57,358 nucleotides of DNA from Tsukamurella sp. 8F (GTDB lineage: Bacteria; Actinomycetota; Actinomycetes; Mycobacteriales; Mycobacteriaceae), in assembly GCF_029167375.1 (NCBI RefSeq), contig NZ_JARFTP010000026.1, forward strand, positions 1 to 57,358, read 5' to 3'. Below, piece after piece: positions 8,902 through 18,643 of this stretch. Position numbers and translations under genes: made by a program. The stretch's first letter is position 1; each line of letters begins with the position of its first letter. The notes under the pieces were generated by a model, which saw nothing but the letters and a program-made list of their open reading frames with translations, did no database searches and was not told the DNA's origin.

Positions 8902-10059
8902 ATGGGGGTCGTCGCGCGGGCGCGGTCCGCAGTCCTCTGGACGTTGATCCAGGGCTGGTGGACGGCCGACCTGCAGTACGGCGAGCGGGTCGAATACTGC
9001 CGCTCGCGTGGCTTGGCGACGGCGATGCGCATCCTCGTCGGGCTGTGCAGTTGCGCACTGGCCCTGATGCCCGTGATCGTGCAGATCGGCGTGGTGCCGG
9101 GCGCACCTGCGCCGTTGACGAATGTCGTCGGCCCGACCGTCGGCGTCGTGGTCGGTCTCGCGTGGGCCTTCCGCTGGTGGTTCGGCCCTATGCCGGGGCG
9201 CGTCGAGTCGACGGCGTTCGTGGTGTCGTCGGAACTCGCGATCGTCGCGGTGTCCTGGTCCGACACCGATCCCATGGCCGGTGCGCTCGGTCTCGCGACG
9301 CTGGCGCTGATCGCGATGTACGCCGCCTTCCTGCACAGCCAGCGCGTGCTGTTGGTACAGGTGGCGATCGCGGCGGTGGGGATAGCCACGTTCGTGCCGC
9401 CGATCGCGACGCAGTTCGGTTGGGGGCTGGCGGCGGTCAAGGCGATGATCCTGCTGATCGTGACCATAGCGTTGCCCGTCGTCACACAGGTGCTGGTGTG
9501 GACGATGGGCGGTGATGCGATCTCGGCCGACCTGGACCCGCTCACCGGGGTGCTCAATCGTCGCGGTTTCCTGAACCGGGCCGCCGCGCGTCTCGCGCGC
9601 GCTGAGCCGGGCGAGGAGATCGTCGCGGTCCTGGTCGACATCGACCACTTCAAGGACGTCAACGACCAGCAGGGCCACGCCGCGGGCGACCGCGTCCTCG
9701 AGCACGTCGCCCGGCAGATCCAGCGCAGCGTCGGCCCGGAGGCCGTGGTCGGCCGTGTCGGAGGGGAGGAGTTCGCCGTCGTCGACGTCCGCACCGGAGC
9801 CGCGGCGGAGTGGCTCGGTGACACTGTGCGAGCCGCCATCGCGCAGCGCGGCGACCATGTGCCGGTGACGGCAAGCGTCGGGGTCTTCCGCATGCCCGTG
9901 GCCGCCATCGGGCACACGGGGGCGCTGGCGGTGGAGAGTCTGGTCGCCCGGGCGGACGAGGCGATGTACCGGGCGAAGCGTTCCGGCCGGGATGTCACGG
10001 TGGTCGCTGCAGGCGGACGACACAGGCTTCCCGAACACGCTCCGGCGCGCACGGCGTAG
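8902..10059 (+). CDS. Membrane-anchored diguanylate cyclase (GGDEF)
   Basis: 385 residues. The N-terminal half (about 45-205) contains around six transmembrane helices with no recognisable sensor domain. The C-terminal GGDEF domain begins at DPLTGVLNRRGF, continues with VDIDHFKDVND (metal-binding Asp) and has a GGEEF active-site signature, ending with ADEAMYRAKRSGRD. These residues fit an active enzyme making cyclic di-GMP from two GTP. The RxxD inhibitory I-site expected five residues before GGEEF is replaced by GPEA. Start: ATG 8902 with AGGAGAG about 15 nt upstream; a longer ORF from 8785 is possible. Its TAG stop lies inside the probable -10 box of the next gene. Confidence 0.85.
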   Translation: MGVVARARSAVLWTLIQGWWTADLQYGERVEYCRSRGLATAMRILVGLCSCALALMPVIVQIGVVPGAPAPLTNVVGPTVGVVVGLAWAFRWWFGPMPGRVESTAFVVSSELAIVAVSWSDTDPMAGALGLATLALIAMYAAFLHSQRVLLVQVAIAAVGIATFVPPIATQFGWGLAAVKAMILLIVTIALPVVTQVLVWTMGGDAISADLDPLTGVLNRRGFLNRAAARLARAEPGEEIVAVLVDIDHFKDVNDQQGHAAGDRVLEHVARQIQRSVGPEAVVGRVGGEEFAVVDVRTGAAAEWLGDTVRAAIAQRGDHVPVTASVGVFRMPVAAIGHTGALAVESLVARADEAMYRAKRSGRDVTVVAAGGRHRLPEHAPARTA

Positions 10060-10062
10060 CCT
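10057..10062 (+). promoter_or_regulatory. -10 element of a leaderless promoter
   Basis: TAGCCT lies 6 nt before the ATG at 10069. The hexamer includes the stop codon of the diguanylate cyclase gene. Confidence 0.5.
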
Positions 10063-10068
10063 GACGCC

Positions 10069-11166
10069 ATGTCATCTGTGCGCGTGCACAATCTCGCGGT
10101 GTCCCTCGACGGCTTCGCAACCGGAGAGGGCCAGTCGTTCGACGCCCCGTTCGGTCATGCCGGCGGCCGGCTCATGGAGTGGTTCTTCGAGACCCGTCAG
10201 TGGCGTGCCCAGCACGGCCTACCGGGTGGAGGTAACGGTGTCGACCAGGCCGTCGCCGCACAGTGGGCGCCCGGGATCGGTGCGGAGATCATGGGCCGCA
10301 ACAAGTTCGGGCCGCAGCGTGGGCCATGGGAGAACGAGGAATGGCGCGGCTGGTGGGGCGACGAGCCACCCTTCCACACCCCCGTCTTCGTGCTGACGCA
10401 CCACCCTAGGCCGACCCTGGAGATGGGCGACACCACGTTTCACTTCCTCGACTCGACTCCGGGTGAGGCGTTGGATGCGGCCCGGGAGGCCGCCGGCGGG
10501 CTGGACGTGCGTATCGGCGGCGGTCCCACCGTCGTCAGAGAGTTCCTCGAGGCCGACCTCGTCGACACGTTGCACGTCGTCGTGGTACCGATCCTGCTGG
10601 GTCGTGGAGTGTCGCTGTGGCAGGGTCTCGAGGGTCTGGAGGAGCGCTTCGATATCGAATCCGTGGCCTCGCCCAGCGGCGTCACGCATGTGACGTTCAC
10701 GCGGCATCCGAAGGGCGCGAGCGCATCTCGAGTGATTGCCGCCGACGCCGCGGCGCTGTTCGAGCTGATCGCGGACCCTGCCCAGCAGCCGCGGTGGGAC
10801 GGCAACGACAACCTCGCGCAGGCTCCGGAGGGGCAGCGGGTGCGAGCCGTGGGCGACGTCTTCACCATGGAGCTCACGGTGGGCGCGCAGCGGGAGAACC
10901 ACGTCTTCGAGTTCGAGGAGGGGCGGCGGCTCGCGTGGCGCCCCTCCGAGCCTGGCGGGCGTCCTCCCGGCCACATATGGCGATGGGAGCTCGAACCCCT
11001 GCCCGATGGCGGCGTCCGCGTCACGCACTCCTACGACTGGTCCCACGTCACCGATCCGAGGCGGATGGTCCGCGCGCGCTCGACCACGGCTGATCGGCTG
11101 CAGGCGTCGCTCGACCGTCTTGCGACGCTGGCTGAGCAGGGCGACGTCCCGGCGGGGCACGCGTAG
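10069..11166 (+). CDS. RibD_C (dihydrofolate-reductase-like) domain fused to an SRPBCC domain
   Basis: 365 residues, two domains. Residues about 1-215 match the RibD C-terminal/DHFR-like family: NLAVSLDGFA at the N-terminus, EIMGRNKFG, VFVLTHHPR, the GGGPTVVREFLEADLVDTLHV strand-helix region and VPILLGRGVSLW. Residues about 225-355 match polyketide cyclase/START-like SRPBCC proteins (IAADAAALFELIADPAQQPRWDG, later WRWELEPLPDGGVRVTHSYDW). Stand-alone actinobacterial RibD_C proteins are usually near 200 residues and reduce unknown substrates with NADPH; SRPBCC domains bind hydrophobic ligands. The join is in a single frame with no stop. The fusion hints that both domains handle the same small molecule. 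No pathway neighbours. Confidence 0.82.
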   Translation: MSSVRVHNLAVSLDGFATGEGQSFDAPFGHAGGRLMEWFFETRQWRAQHGLPGGGNGVDQAVAAQWAPGIGAEIMGRNKFGPQRGPWENEEWRGWWGDEPPFHTPVFVLTHHPRPTLEMGDTTFHFLDSTPGEALDAAREAAGGLDVRIGGGPTVVREFLEADLVDTLHVVVVPILLGRGVSLWQGLEGLEERFDIESVASPSGVTHVTFTRHPKGASASRVIAADAAALFELIADPAQQPRWDGNDNLAQAPEGQRVRAVGDVFTMELTVGAQRENHVFEFEEGRRLAWRPSEPGGRPPGHIWRWELEPLPDGGVRVTHSYDWSHVTDPRRMVRARSTTADRLQASLDRLATLAEQGDVPAGHA

Positions 11167-11205
11167 GCCTGCACCGACGGCCCCTCGCGTGGCAGGATCG
11201 ACTGC

Positions 11206-11925
11206 ATGGCAATGGAATCCACTACGTCCGGTCTGCCCTACTATCGGGCCGATCCCACCTCCACGCCGCGTGGCGCGGTCGTGGTCATCCACGAGATCTG
11301 GGGCCTGAACGGTCAGATCAAGTCGGTCGCGGATCGCCTCGCGGCGGAGGGGTATGCCGCCGTCGCCCCCGATCTGTTCAGCTCGGTCGGGCTGACCCCC
11401 GAAGTGGGCGCCGAGCTCGAGCGGTTGATGCACGGCACCGAAGAGGAACGCCACCGCGCGCAGCCGCTCCTGCGCGAGAAGACGACGCCCATCCGGTCGC
11501 CCGAGTTCGCGGAACAGGCCCTGGCGCACCTGAGCTCGCTCGTCGACGATCTCGCAGGGACGACGGTGACGGTGACCGGCTTCTGCTTCGGGGGGACCTA
11601 TGCGTTCGCGCTTGCGGCCGCTGACCGCCGGATCGCCGCCGCTGCGCCCTTCTACGGATCGGCGCCGGAAGACGCCGATCTCGCAGCGATCGCCGGTCCT
11701 GTGCTGGCGTTCTACGGCGCCGACGACGAGCGCATCACCGGTGCCCTGCCGGACGTCGAGCGCGCCATGCGCCGGTCGGGGGTCGACTTCGAGGCTGTCG
11801 TGTACGAGAACACGGGCCACGCGTTCTTCAACGACACCAATCCCAGCGCTTTCCGGGCCGGGCCCGCCGCGGACGCGTGGTCTCGGTTGCTGGACTTCTT
11901 CGGGCGGGCGACCGCCCAGGACTAG
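11206..11925 (+). CDS. Dienelactone hydrolase family protein
   Basis: 239 residues. The family triad is visible: the nucleophilic cysteine in TGFCFGGTYA, the acid in YGADDERI and the histidine in TGHAFFND; the glutamate in VIHEIWGLN interacts with the cysteine in the resting enzyme. Family members hydrolyse dienelactone in chlorocatechol degradation, but many actinobacterial copies have other or unknown substrates, and no catechol genes lie nearby. CAGGAT lies 7 nt before the ATG. Its stop codon shares CTAG with the convergent COG4705-like gene, giving a 4-nt overlap. Confidence 0.88.
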   Translation: MAMESTTSGLPYYRADPTSTPRGAVVVIHEIWGLNGQIKSVADRLAAEGYAAVAPDLFSSVGLTPEVGAELERLMHGTEEERHRAQPLLREKTTPIRSPEFAEQALAHLSSLVDDLAGTTVTVTGFCFGGTYAFALAAADRRIAAAAPFYGSAPEDADLAAIAGPVLAFYGADDERITGALPDVERAMRRSGVDFEAVVYENTGHAFFNDTNPSAFRAGPAADAWSRLLDFFGRATAQD

Positions 11926-12686
11926 CTCGGTCGCGCCCAGGCGGCGTGCGCAGGGTGGTGTACGTGCCGGCCCGCTGGCGAATGGTCGTGCCACCGTAGC
12001 GCGAACACGATGACGGCAGCCGCGGCCGCGGCCGCGATGCCGACCGTTTCAGGCGTCCAACCGACTCCGTTGACCATCCAGTCGGCGGCCGCGGCCGCGA
12101 GCGCCCGTGCTGCGGCGAGAGTGGCCCACAGGACGGTTGCGGGAGCCACGCCGGTCACCCGGCGCAGCAGCATTGGGGCGGCTGTGAGCAGTGCTGCGAG
12201 CAGCAGCGTCGCCGAGTAGCCTAGGCGGCCGTCGGCGCGGCCCCAGTCGGCCAGCGCGCTCCCGAGCGTGAGCGCCAGCAGCACCGCGCCCCAGTAGCAG
12301 GCCTCGCGCCGGCGGGTGTCGACGGATCCGGGCAGCGCACTTCCCTCGGTCGCGCGCCACACGCCGAGCCAGACCGCCAGCCCCGCGCCGACACCGAGCG
12401 CGATCACGAAGTAGGGGAGCCCGACGTCGTCCGCACCGCGGACCGCGACCGAGCCGAAGACCGCGATCGCGGTGAACGTCAGCCAGTGCAATGGCGGCAT
12501 GCCCCGCCTGGACGCGAGTTGCAGGCCGCACAGGGTGAGTACGACGCCACCCGATAGTGCGAGCGCCGCAGGCGGACTCGACGAGAGTAGTTGCGCGGCG
12601 GCAGTTCCCGCTAGCGTGCATAGGATGGCCAGCCCCCAGAACCATGCCGAGGGCACGGCGACCCGGCGATGTGGTGTGGCGTGCAT
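11922..12686 (-). CDS. COG4705-like multi-pass membrane protein
   Basis: 254 residues with about seven hydrophobic helices. Two internally similar halves can be seen, each starting with an aromatic-rich motif: FWGLAILCTLAGTAAAQLL in the first and CYWGAVLLALTLGSALADW followed by LGYSATLLL in the second. This pattern is typical of the COG4705 family of membrane proteins of unknown function. The C-terminus is His-rich (HDHSPAGRHVHHPAHAAW), which might bind metal. ATG 12686 is chosen because the longer ORF adds a polar tail without a membrane segment. It overlaps the convergent hydrolase gene by 4 nt. Confidence 0.72.
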   Translation of the reverse strand: MHATPHRRVAVPSAWFWGLAILCTLAGTAAAQLLSSSPPAALALSGGVVLTLCGLQLASRRGMPPLHWLTFTAIAVFGSVAVRGADDVGLPYFVIALGVGAGLAVWLGVWRATEGSALPGSVDTRRREACYWGAVLLALTLGSALADWGRADGRLGYSATLLLAALLTAAPMLLRRVTGVAPATVLWATLAAARALAAAAADWMVNGVGWTPETVGIAAAAAAAVIVFALRWHDHSPAGRHVHHPAHAAWARPS

Positions 12687-12816
12687 GGGCTCTTCCCTCA
12701 CGGTCGGTTCGGCGTATGTGAGCCGATACTCGCCGCGGCGGCATCGCACCGTCTGATCTCCCGCTCGGAACCGGCTGTGAGTCTCTGGACCGGGTGATCC
12801 GTGTTTCACTGGGCCC

Positions 12817-13593
12817 ATGCTGGATCAGACGGTCAGGGTGGGGATCATCGGTGTCGGCGCCATCGCGGAGGCGATGGTCGAGGGTCTGTGCAGAACGGAT
12901 TCCCCGCCTCGGATACTTCTCTCGCCGCGCAGCGCGCAGTTGTCCAGATCGCTCGCCGAACGGTTCGACGAGGTGGAGATCTGTCCGGGGAATCAAGAGG
13001 TGGTCGACGGTTCCGACATCGTTCTGTTGACGGTCCGGCCAGAGGACGTCGACGATGTACTCAGTGCTGTGCGAGTGCCCCGAGATCGCTTGGTGATCAG
13101 CGCGGCCGCGGGGTGGTCATGCGCCTCGCTGCGCGCCCTGCTCGGCGATGTGCCTGTGGTTCGGTCCATCCCGCTTCCCGCGGTCCGTTCGAGGGACGGA
13201 CTCACCGCGATCTTTCCGTCGCACCCGATGGCCGAAGAGCTGTTCTCCAGGCTCGGCGGGGTCGTGGCGGCACCGACGGAGGAGGGCTTCAGCGCGCTGT
13301 CCGCCGCGACAGCTGCGGCGTCGAGTCAGCTGCGTTACGTCGCGGTCGTGTCCGAGTGGCTTGCAGCCCGGGGACTCCGACCGGGCGGTGCCGACCGGTT
13401 CGCACGGAGCCTGTTTCGCGGCGTGGGGCGCGCTCTGGAGGACGAGTCGAGACCTTTGGACGCGCTAGTGGCCGCGCACGAGACTCCAGGCGGCATCAAC
13501 GCTGAGTTGCGCGGTCGTTGGCTCGACAGCGGCAATGAAGAACGCCTGCGAGATGCACTAGACAGGATCCTGTCCAGAGTCGAACCGAGCTGA
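12817..13593 (+). CDS. Pyrroline-5-carboxylate reductase-like NADP oxidoreductase
   Basis: 258 residues. The N-terminal Rossmann motif GIIGVGAIAEAMVEGL, the DIVLLTVRPEDV strand and the VISAAAGWS segment match ProC-family enzymes. The C-terminal dimerisation helix region ends with AHETPGGINAELR, close to the conserved family motif (usually TSPGGTT). ProC proper makes proline from pyrroline-5-carboxylate. This copy lies outside any proline gene context and its middle region diverges, so it may be a paralogue acting on another imine. A strong hairpin follows the gene. Confidence 0.8.
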   Translation: MLDQTVRVGIIGVGAIAEAMVEGLCRTDSPPRILLSPRSAQLSRSLAERFDEVEICPGNQEVVDGSDIVLLTVRPEDVDDVLSAVRVPRDRLVISAAAGWSCASLRALLGDVPVVRSIPLPAVRSRDGLTAIFPSHPMAEELFSRLGGVVAAPTEEGFSALSAATAAASSQLRYVAVVSEWLAARGLRPGGADRFARSLFRGVGRALEDESRPLDALVAAHETPGGINAELRGRWLDSGNEERLRDALDRILSRVEPS

Positions 13594-13608
13594 GTCGGCG
13601 GGAAGGCG

Positions 13609-13639
13609 GTGCCCCGCACACGGAGCGTGTGCGGGGCAC
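13609..13639. terminator. Bidirectional hairpin between convergent genes
   Basis: Perfect 13-bp arms (GTGCCCCGCACAC and GTGTGCGGGGCAC) around a 5-nt loop, between the convergent stops of the ProC-like gene and katG. No U-tract on either side; the length and perfection of the stem support terminator function for both. Confidence 0.75.
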
Positions 13640-13663
13640 TCGTCACGAGACTGCAGTACGGCG

Positions 13664-15952
<2,289 letters not shown>

Positions 15953-15992
15953 TCAACGACCTTACGAGCCGGCGGCGCCTCGCGCCACCATT

Positions 15993-16011
15993 TTCTGGAA
16001 TTATTCAAGAA
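15993..16011. promoter_or_regulatory. Fur/FurA-like palindromic operator upstream of katG
   Basis: 19-bp interrupted palindrome of form TTCTnGAATnATTCnAGAA (plus strand 15993-16011) in an AT-rich island inside GC-rich intergenic DNA. The inner 7-1-7 spacing is that of Fur-superfamily sites. It lies upstream of katG (start 15862) and downstream of the MFS stop on the same strand, so it most likely controls katG. The regulator is not encoded here. Confidence 0.6.
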
Positions 16012-16050
16012 TTTCTCGGGCCTGCGTTCCGACCTGCGGGAACAGCGGCG

Positions 16051-17280
16051 TCAGTGGCGGATGGACGACTCCAGATCAGCCTTGTCCGCTGTCGGCGGTG
16101 TCCTGCCGCGCGATGCCGCCCACACCACGCAGAGGCAGCAGAGAGCGAGCACGGCGAGGGCGCCGAACATGATCGGATACGTCAGTGCGGGCGATGCCTC
16201 GTCGAGGACGGTGAGCACCACCGGGATGCCGAAACCGAGGTATGTCACCGCGTAGAAGACGGCCGTCAGGCCTGCCAGATCCGTAGGCGCGGCTATGCGT
16301 CCGATCTCCGACAGGCCGGCGACCAGCGCGGTGCCGTAGCCGGCGCCCAGCACGAGGGCGGCCGCCAGCACCACGGGCACCGTCAGCACGCCGGACGCGA
16401 GTGCGGCGAGAGCCATGCCCACGACGACGAGCGTGAGCGCCACGACGCCGGCGCGCTCCTGCGGGATGCGTCGAGCGACCGCCTGCGCGCCCAGCCCGCA
16501 CCCGAGGCACACCAGGCAGCACAGCGCCGAGAAGGCGATCCTCTGGCCCGCGAGTTTCGGCGCGATCAGCGTCGGCAGGACCGCGTACGCCGCAGCGCCG
16601 GCGGAGAACACCCATGGTGCGACGGGCAGCACCCGTTCGCGGAAGTCCTTCTGCCGAACCCCGGGCACCCGGAGGTCGTCGACAAGGCGTCCGGCGGAGC
16701 GCTCGACGCCCGGCTCCGGAGCGTGCAGCTGAAGCAGCGCGCCGGGCACCGTGAGTGCCACATCGAATAGGAACGCGAGATGGGTGGGCCAGGGCGCCCA
16801 CTGCGCTAGCGCGCCGGCGACTGCCGCGCCGAGTGAGAAGCCGGCCGTCAGGGACATCGCTCCCCGCCGCGCTCCGGTCCCGTCGGGGGTGTCGTCGAAC
16901 GGGCGGTCCGACAACTCCTTCACCCACGAGCTGCCGACCGCCATAGCGAGTCCCAACGCCACGCCGGACAGCACGCGGCCCGCGAACAACAGCGGGAACC
17001 CGCCGGCGCCGAATGCGAGTACCAGTGAGCCCGCCATGCCGATGAACGGTGCGGGGAGCATGAGCGCCCGGCGCCCGTAGCGATCGGACAGCGGCCCGCC
17101 GACGAGCAGCGCAGGGATGATCCCGATGACGTATGCGAACAACAGCAGGTCCACCGCGGCAGCTGACAGTCCCTGTTGCCGGTACATGACCAGCAGCGGG
17201 GTGAATTCGTTGCCGCCCCAGGCGACCGCGAACATCGCGGCGGCGACGCGGTGCCACGGCCTGATGCGTATATCAGGCAT
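16051..17280 (-). CDS. MFS transporter
   Basis: 409 residues with about 12 transmembrane helices. The loop 2-3 signature GGPLSDRYGRRALM is typical of the major facilitator superfamily, and the N-terminus (WHRVAAAMFAVAWGGNEFTPLL) starts helix 1. Substrate is unknown; small-molecule efflux is the usual guess. Its ATG overlaps the end of the upstream gntR gene by 8 nt, so the two form one operon and the regulator probably senses the transporter's substrate. An intergenic region with a Fur-like palindrome separates it from katG downstream. Confidence 0.88.
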   Translation of the reverse strand: MPDIRIRPWHRVAAAMFAVAWGGNEFTPLLVMYRQQGLSAAAVDLLLFAYVIGIIPALLVGGPLSDRYGRRALMLPAPFIGMAGSLVLAFGAGGFPLLFAGRVLSGVALGLAMAVGSSWVKELSDRPFDDTPDGTGARRGAMSLTAGFSLGAAVAGALAQWAPWPTHLAFLFDVALTVPGALLQLHAPEPGVERSAGRLVDDLRVPGVRQKDFRERVLPVAPWVFSAGAAAYAVLPTLIAPKLAGQRIAFSALCCLVCLGCGLGAQAVARRIPQERAGVVALTLVVVGMALAALASGVLTVPVVLAAALVLGAGYGTALVAGLSEIGRIAAPTDLAGLTAVFYAVTYLGFGIPVVLTVLDEASPALTYPIMFGALAVLALCCLCVVWAASRGRTPPTADKADLESSIRH

Positions 17281-17917
17281 CGCCGGTCACCACCTTCATG
17301 TGCCGGGCGAGTTCTGCCGCGAAACCGGCGGAGTCACCGTCGGCGAGTGCCTTGGCCAGTGCCCGGTGTCCGGCCACGGCCTTTGCGACTCGTTCGGGGT
17401 CGACTCCGACGGCGGTAGCCGTCATGCGCCGCTGCCGCTCGCGCAGGCTGTCGTAGAAGTTCTCGAGGAACGGGTTGTCCAGGCATCCCACAACGGCCCG
17501 GTGGAAGTCGGCGTCGGCCGCAGAGTATCCGTCGGCGTCGCCGGCCCGGGCCCGGTCCAGTTGCAGTGCGATGAGCCGGTCCAGACGGGACAGCAGCGCG
17601 GGCGATGCGCCGTCGGCGACGATGCGCGTGGCAGCCGCACCCTCGACCACCTGCCGGGCGGCGACGACCTGTCGGCCCTCCTCGGGTGCGACAGGCAGCA
17701 CGAGGGCTCCGCGCTTGGGGTAGAGGCGCATCCAACCCTCGGTCTCGAGTCGCAGGAAGGCCTCGCGGACCGGTGTGCGGCTGTAGCCGAGCCGGGAGGC
17801 CACCTCGCCCTCGCTGAGCAGCTCGCCGCCGACGATGTCGCCGCGCAGGATCTGTTCCTTCACCGATCGGTACGCCTGCTCGGCGGCGCTCGGAACGGGG
17901 ACCGACTTGATAGACAC
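17273..17917 (-). CDS. GntR-family regulator, FadR/FCD subfamily
   Basis: 214 residues. The N-terminal winged helix-turn-helix (about 10-75) contains LSEGEVASRLGYSRTPVREAFLRLETEGW, the GntR signature. The C-terminal helical FCD domain (about 85-205) has the metal-ligand-like pattern DADFHRAVV, GHRAL and LARHMKVV, as in ligand-binding members that sense carboxylic acids. It is the first gene of an operon with the MFS transporter. The GTG start is 6 nt from a TAGATA hexamer, implying leaderless transcription, and a near-perfect 17-bp palindrome covers both, pointing to autorepression. Confidence 0.9.
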   Translation of the reverse strand: MSIKSVPVPSAAEQAYRSVKEQILRGDIVGGELLSEGEVASRLGYSRTPVREAFLRLETEGWMRLYPKRGALVLPVAPEEGRQVVAARQVVEGAAATRIVADGASPALLSRLDRLIALQLDRARAGDADGYSAADADFHRAVVGCLDNPFLENFYDSLRERQRRMTATAVGVDPERVAKAVAGHRALAKALADGDSAGFAAELARHMKVVTGDA

Positions 17918-17928
17918 AACTTGTATCT
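17912..17928. promoter_or_regulatory. GntR autoregulatory operator over promoter and start codon
   Basis: AGACACAACTTGTATCT on the plus strand: a 17-bp palindrome around one unpaired base with only one mismatched pair. It includes the GTG start of the gntR gene and most of the minus-strand -10 hexamer TAGATA (17924-17929). TTGCCC about 18 bp further upstream may be the -35 element. Confidence 0.65.
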
Positions 17929-17981
17929 AAGCAGTCGGCCGTAAGCCGGGCAAAACTGTGTGACCGGGTCCGCCCCGACCG

Positions 17982-18641
17982 CTAGACGGTGCCGGTGTGG
18001 CCGCGAAGCAGCGATGCGAAGTCGGCGACGGGACCGAGGTCCTTCGCGGTGCCGGATCGAACTGGCCGCTCGAGGTTCGACGGTCCTCCGAACCCGGCCA
18101 CCGAACCGCCGTCGGCGACGAGTGCAGCGGCGAGTTCGGCTGCGCCCCGGCTGATCCGGGACGGCAACTCGACCGATGCGAAGTCCTCCGTGGCAGCGAA
18201 GACCCCGGTCGGCAGTACCTGTGCTCGCAGGTAGCTGAAGAGCGGCCGCAGCGCGTGATCCAGCACGAGCGAGTGCCGTGGTGTTCCCGCGGTCGCGGCG
18301 ATCAGAACCGGTACGCCGGTGAGGGCGTCGGGGTCGAGCACGTCGAAGAACATCTTGAAGAGTCCGCTGTACGACGCGGCGAAGACCGGCGTCACGGCGA
18401 TCACGCCGTCGGCGGATGCCGCCGCTTCCTGCGCTGCGATCAGCGCAGGGGTCGGTACCCCTGTCGTCATAGCCGTCGCCAGGTCGCGCGCCAGTTCCTT
18501 CAGCTCGAGGACGTTCACGTTCGCGGCCTCGCCCCGAGTCGACACGCCGGCGACGGTGGCATCGGCGAGCCGATCGGCAAGGAGGCGCGTGGACGAGGGC
18601 TCGGAGACGCCTGCGCTGATCACCAGTATCTCGCGCGTCAT
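17982..18641 (-). CDS. NADPH-dependent FMN reductase (CE1759 type)
   Basis: 219-residue flavodoxin-fold reductase. The N-terminal flavin phosphate loop is in VISAGVSEPSSTRLL, and VTPVFAASYSGLFKMFFD is the second flavin-contact segment found in MsuE/SsuE-like reductases. It begins 2 nt after the stop of an LLM monooxygenase gene; the two would form a two-component system in which this enzyme supplies FMNH2. The pair matches the corynebacterial CE1758/CE1759 family as I remember it. Substrate is unknown; desulfonation or dealkylation are possibilities. Confidence 0.88.
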   Translation of the reverse strand: MTREILVISAGVSEPSSTRLLADRLADATVAGVSTRGEAANVNVLELKELARDLATAMTTGVPTPALIAAQEAAASADGVIAVTPVFAASYSGLFKMFFDVLDPDALTGVPVLIAATAGTPRHSLVLDHALRPLFSYLRAQVLPTGVFAATEDFASVELPSRISRGAAELAAALVADGGSVAGFGGPSNLERPVRSGTAKDLGPVADFASLLRGHTGTV

Positions 18642-18643
18642 CG

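Noticed and set aside
7411-10038. 875-codon minus-strand ORF opposite the DUF4407-like and GGDEF genes
   Set aside because: Low-complexity Arg/His-rich product with no domain; a codon-bias shadow of two clear plus-strand genes.
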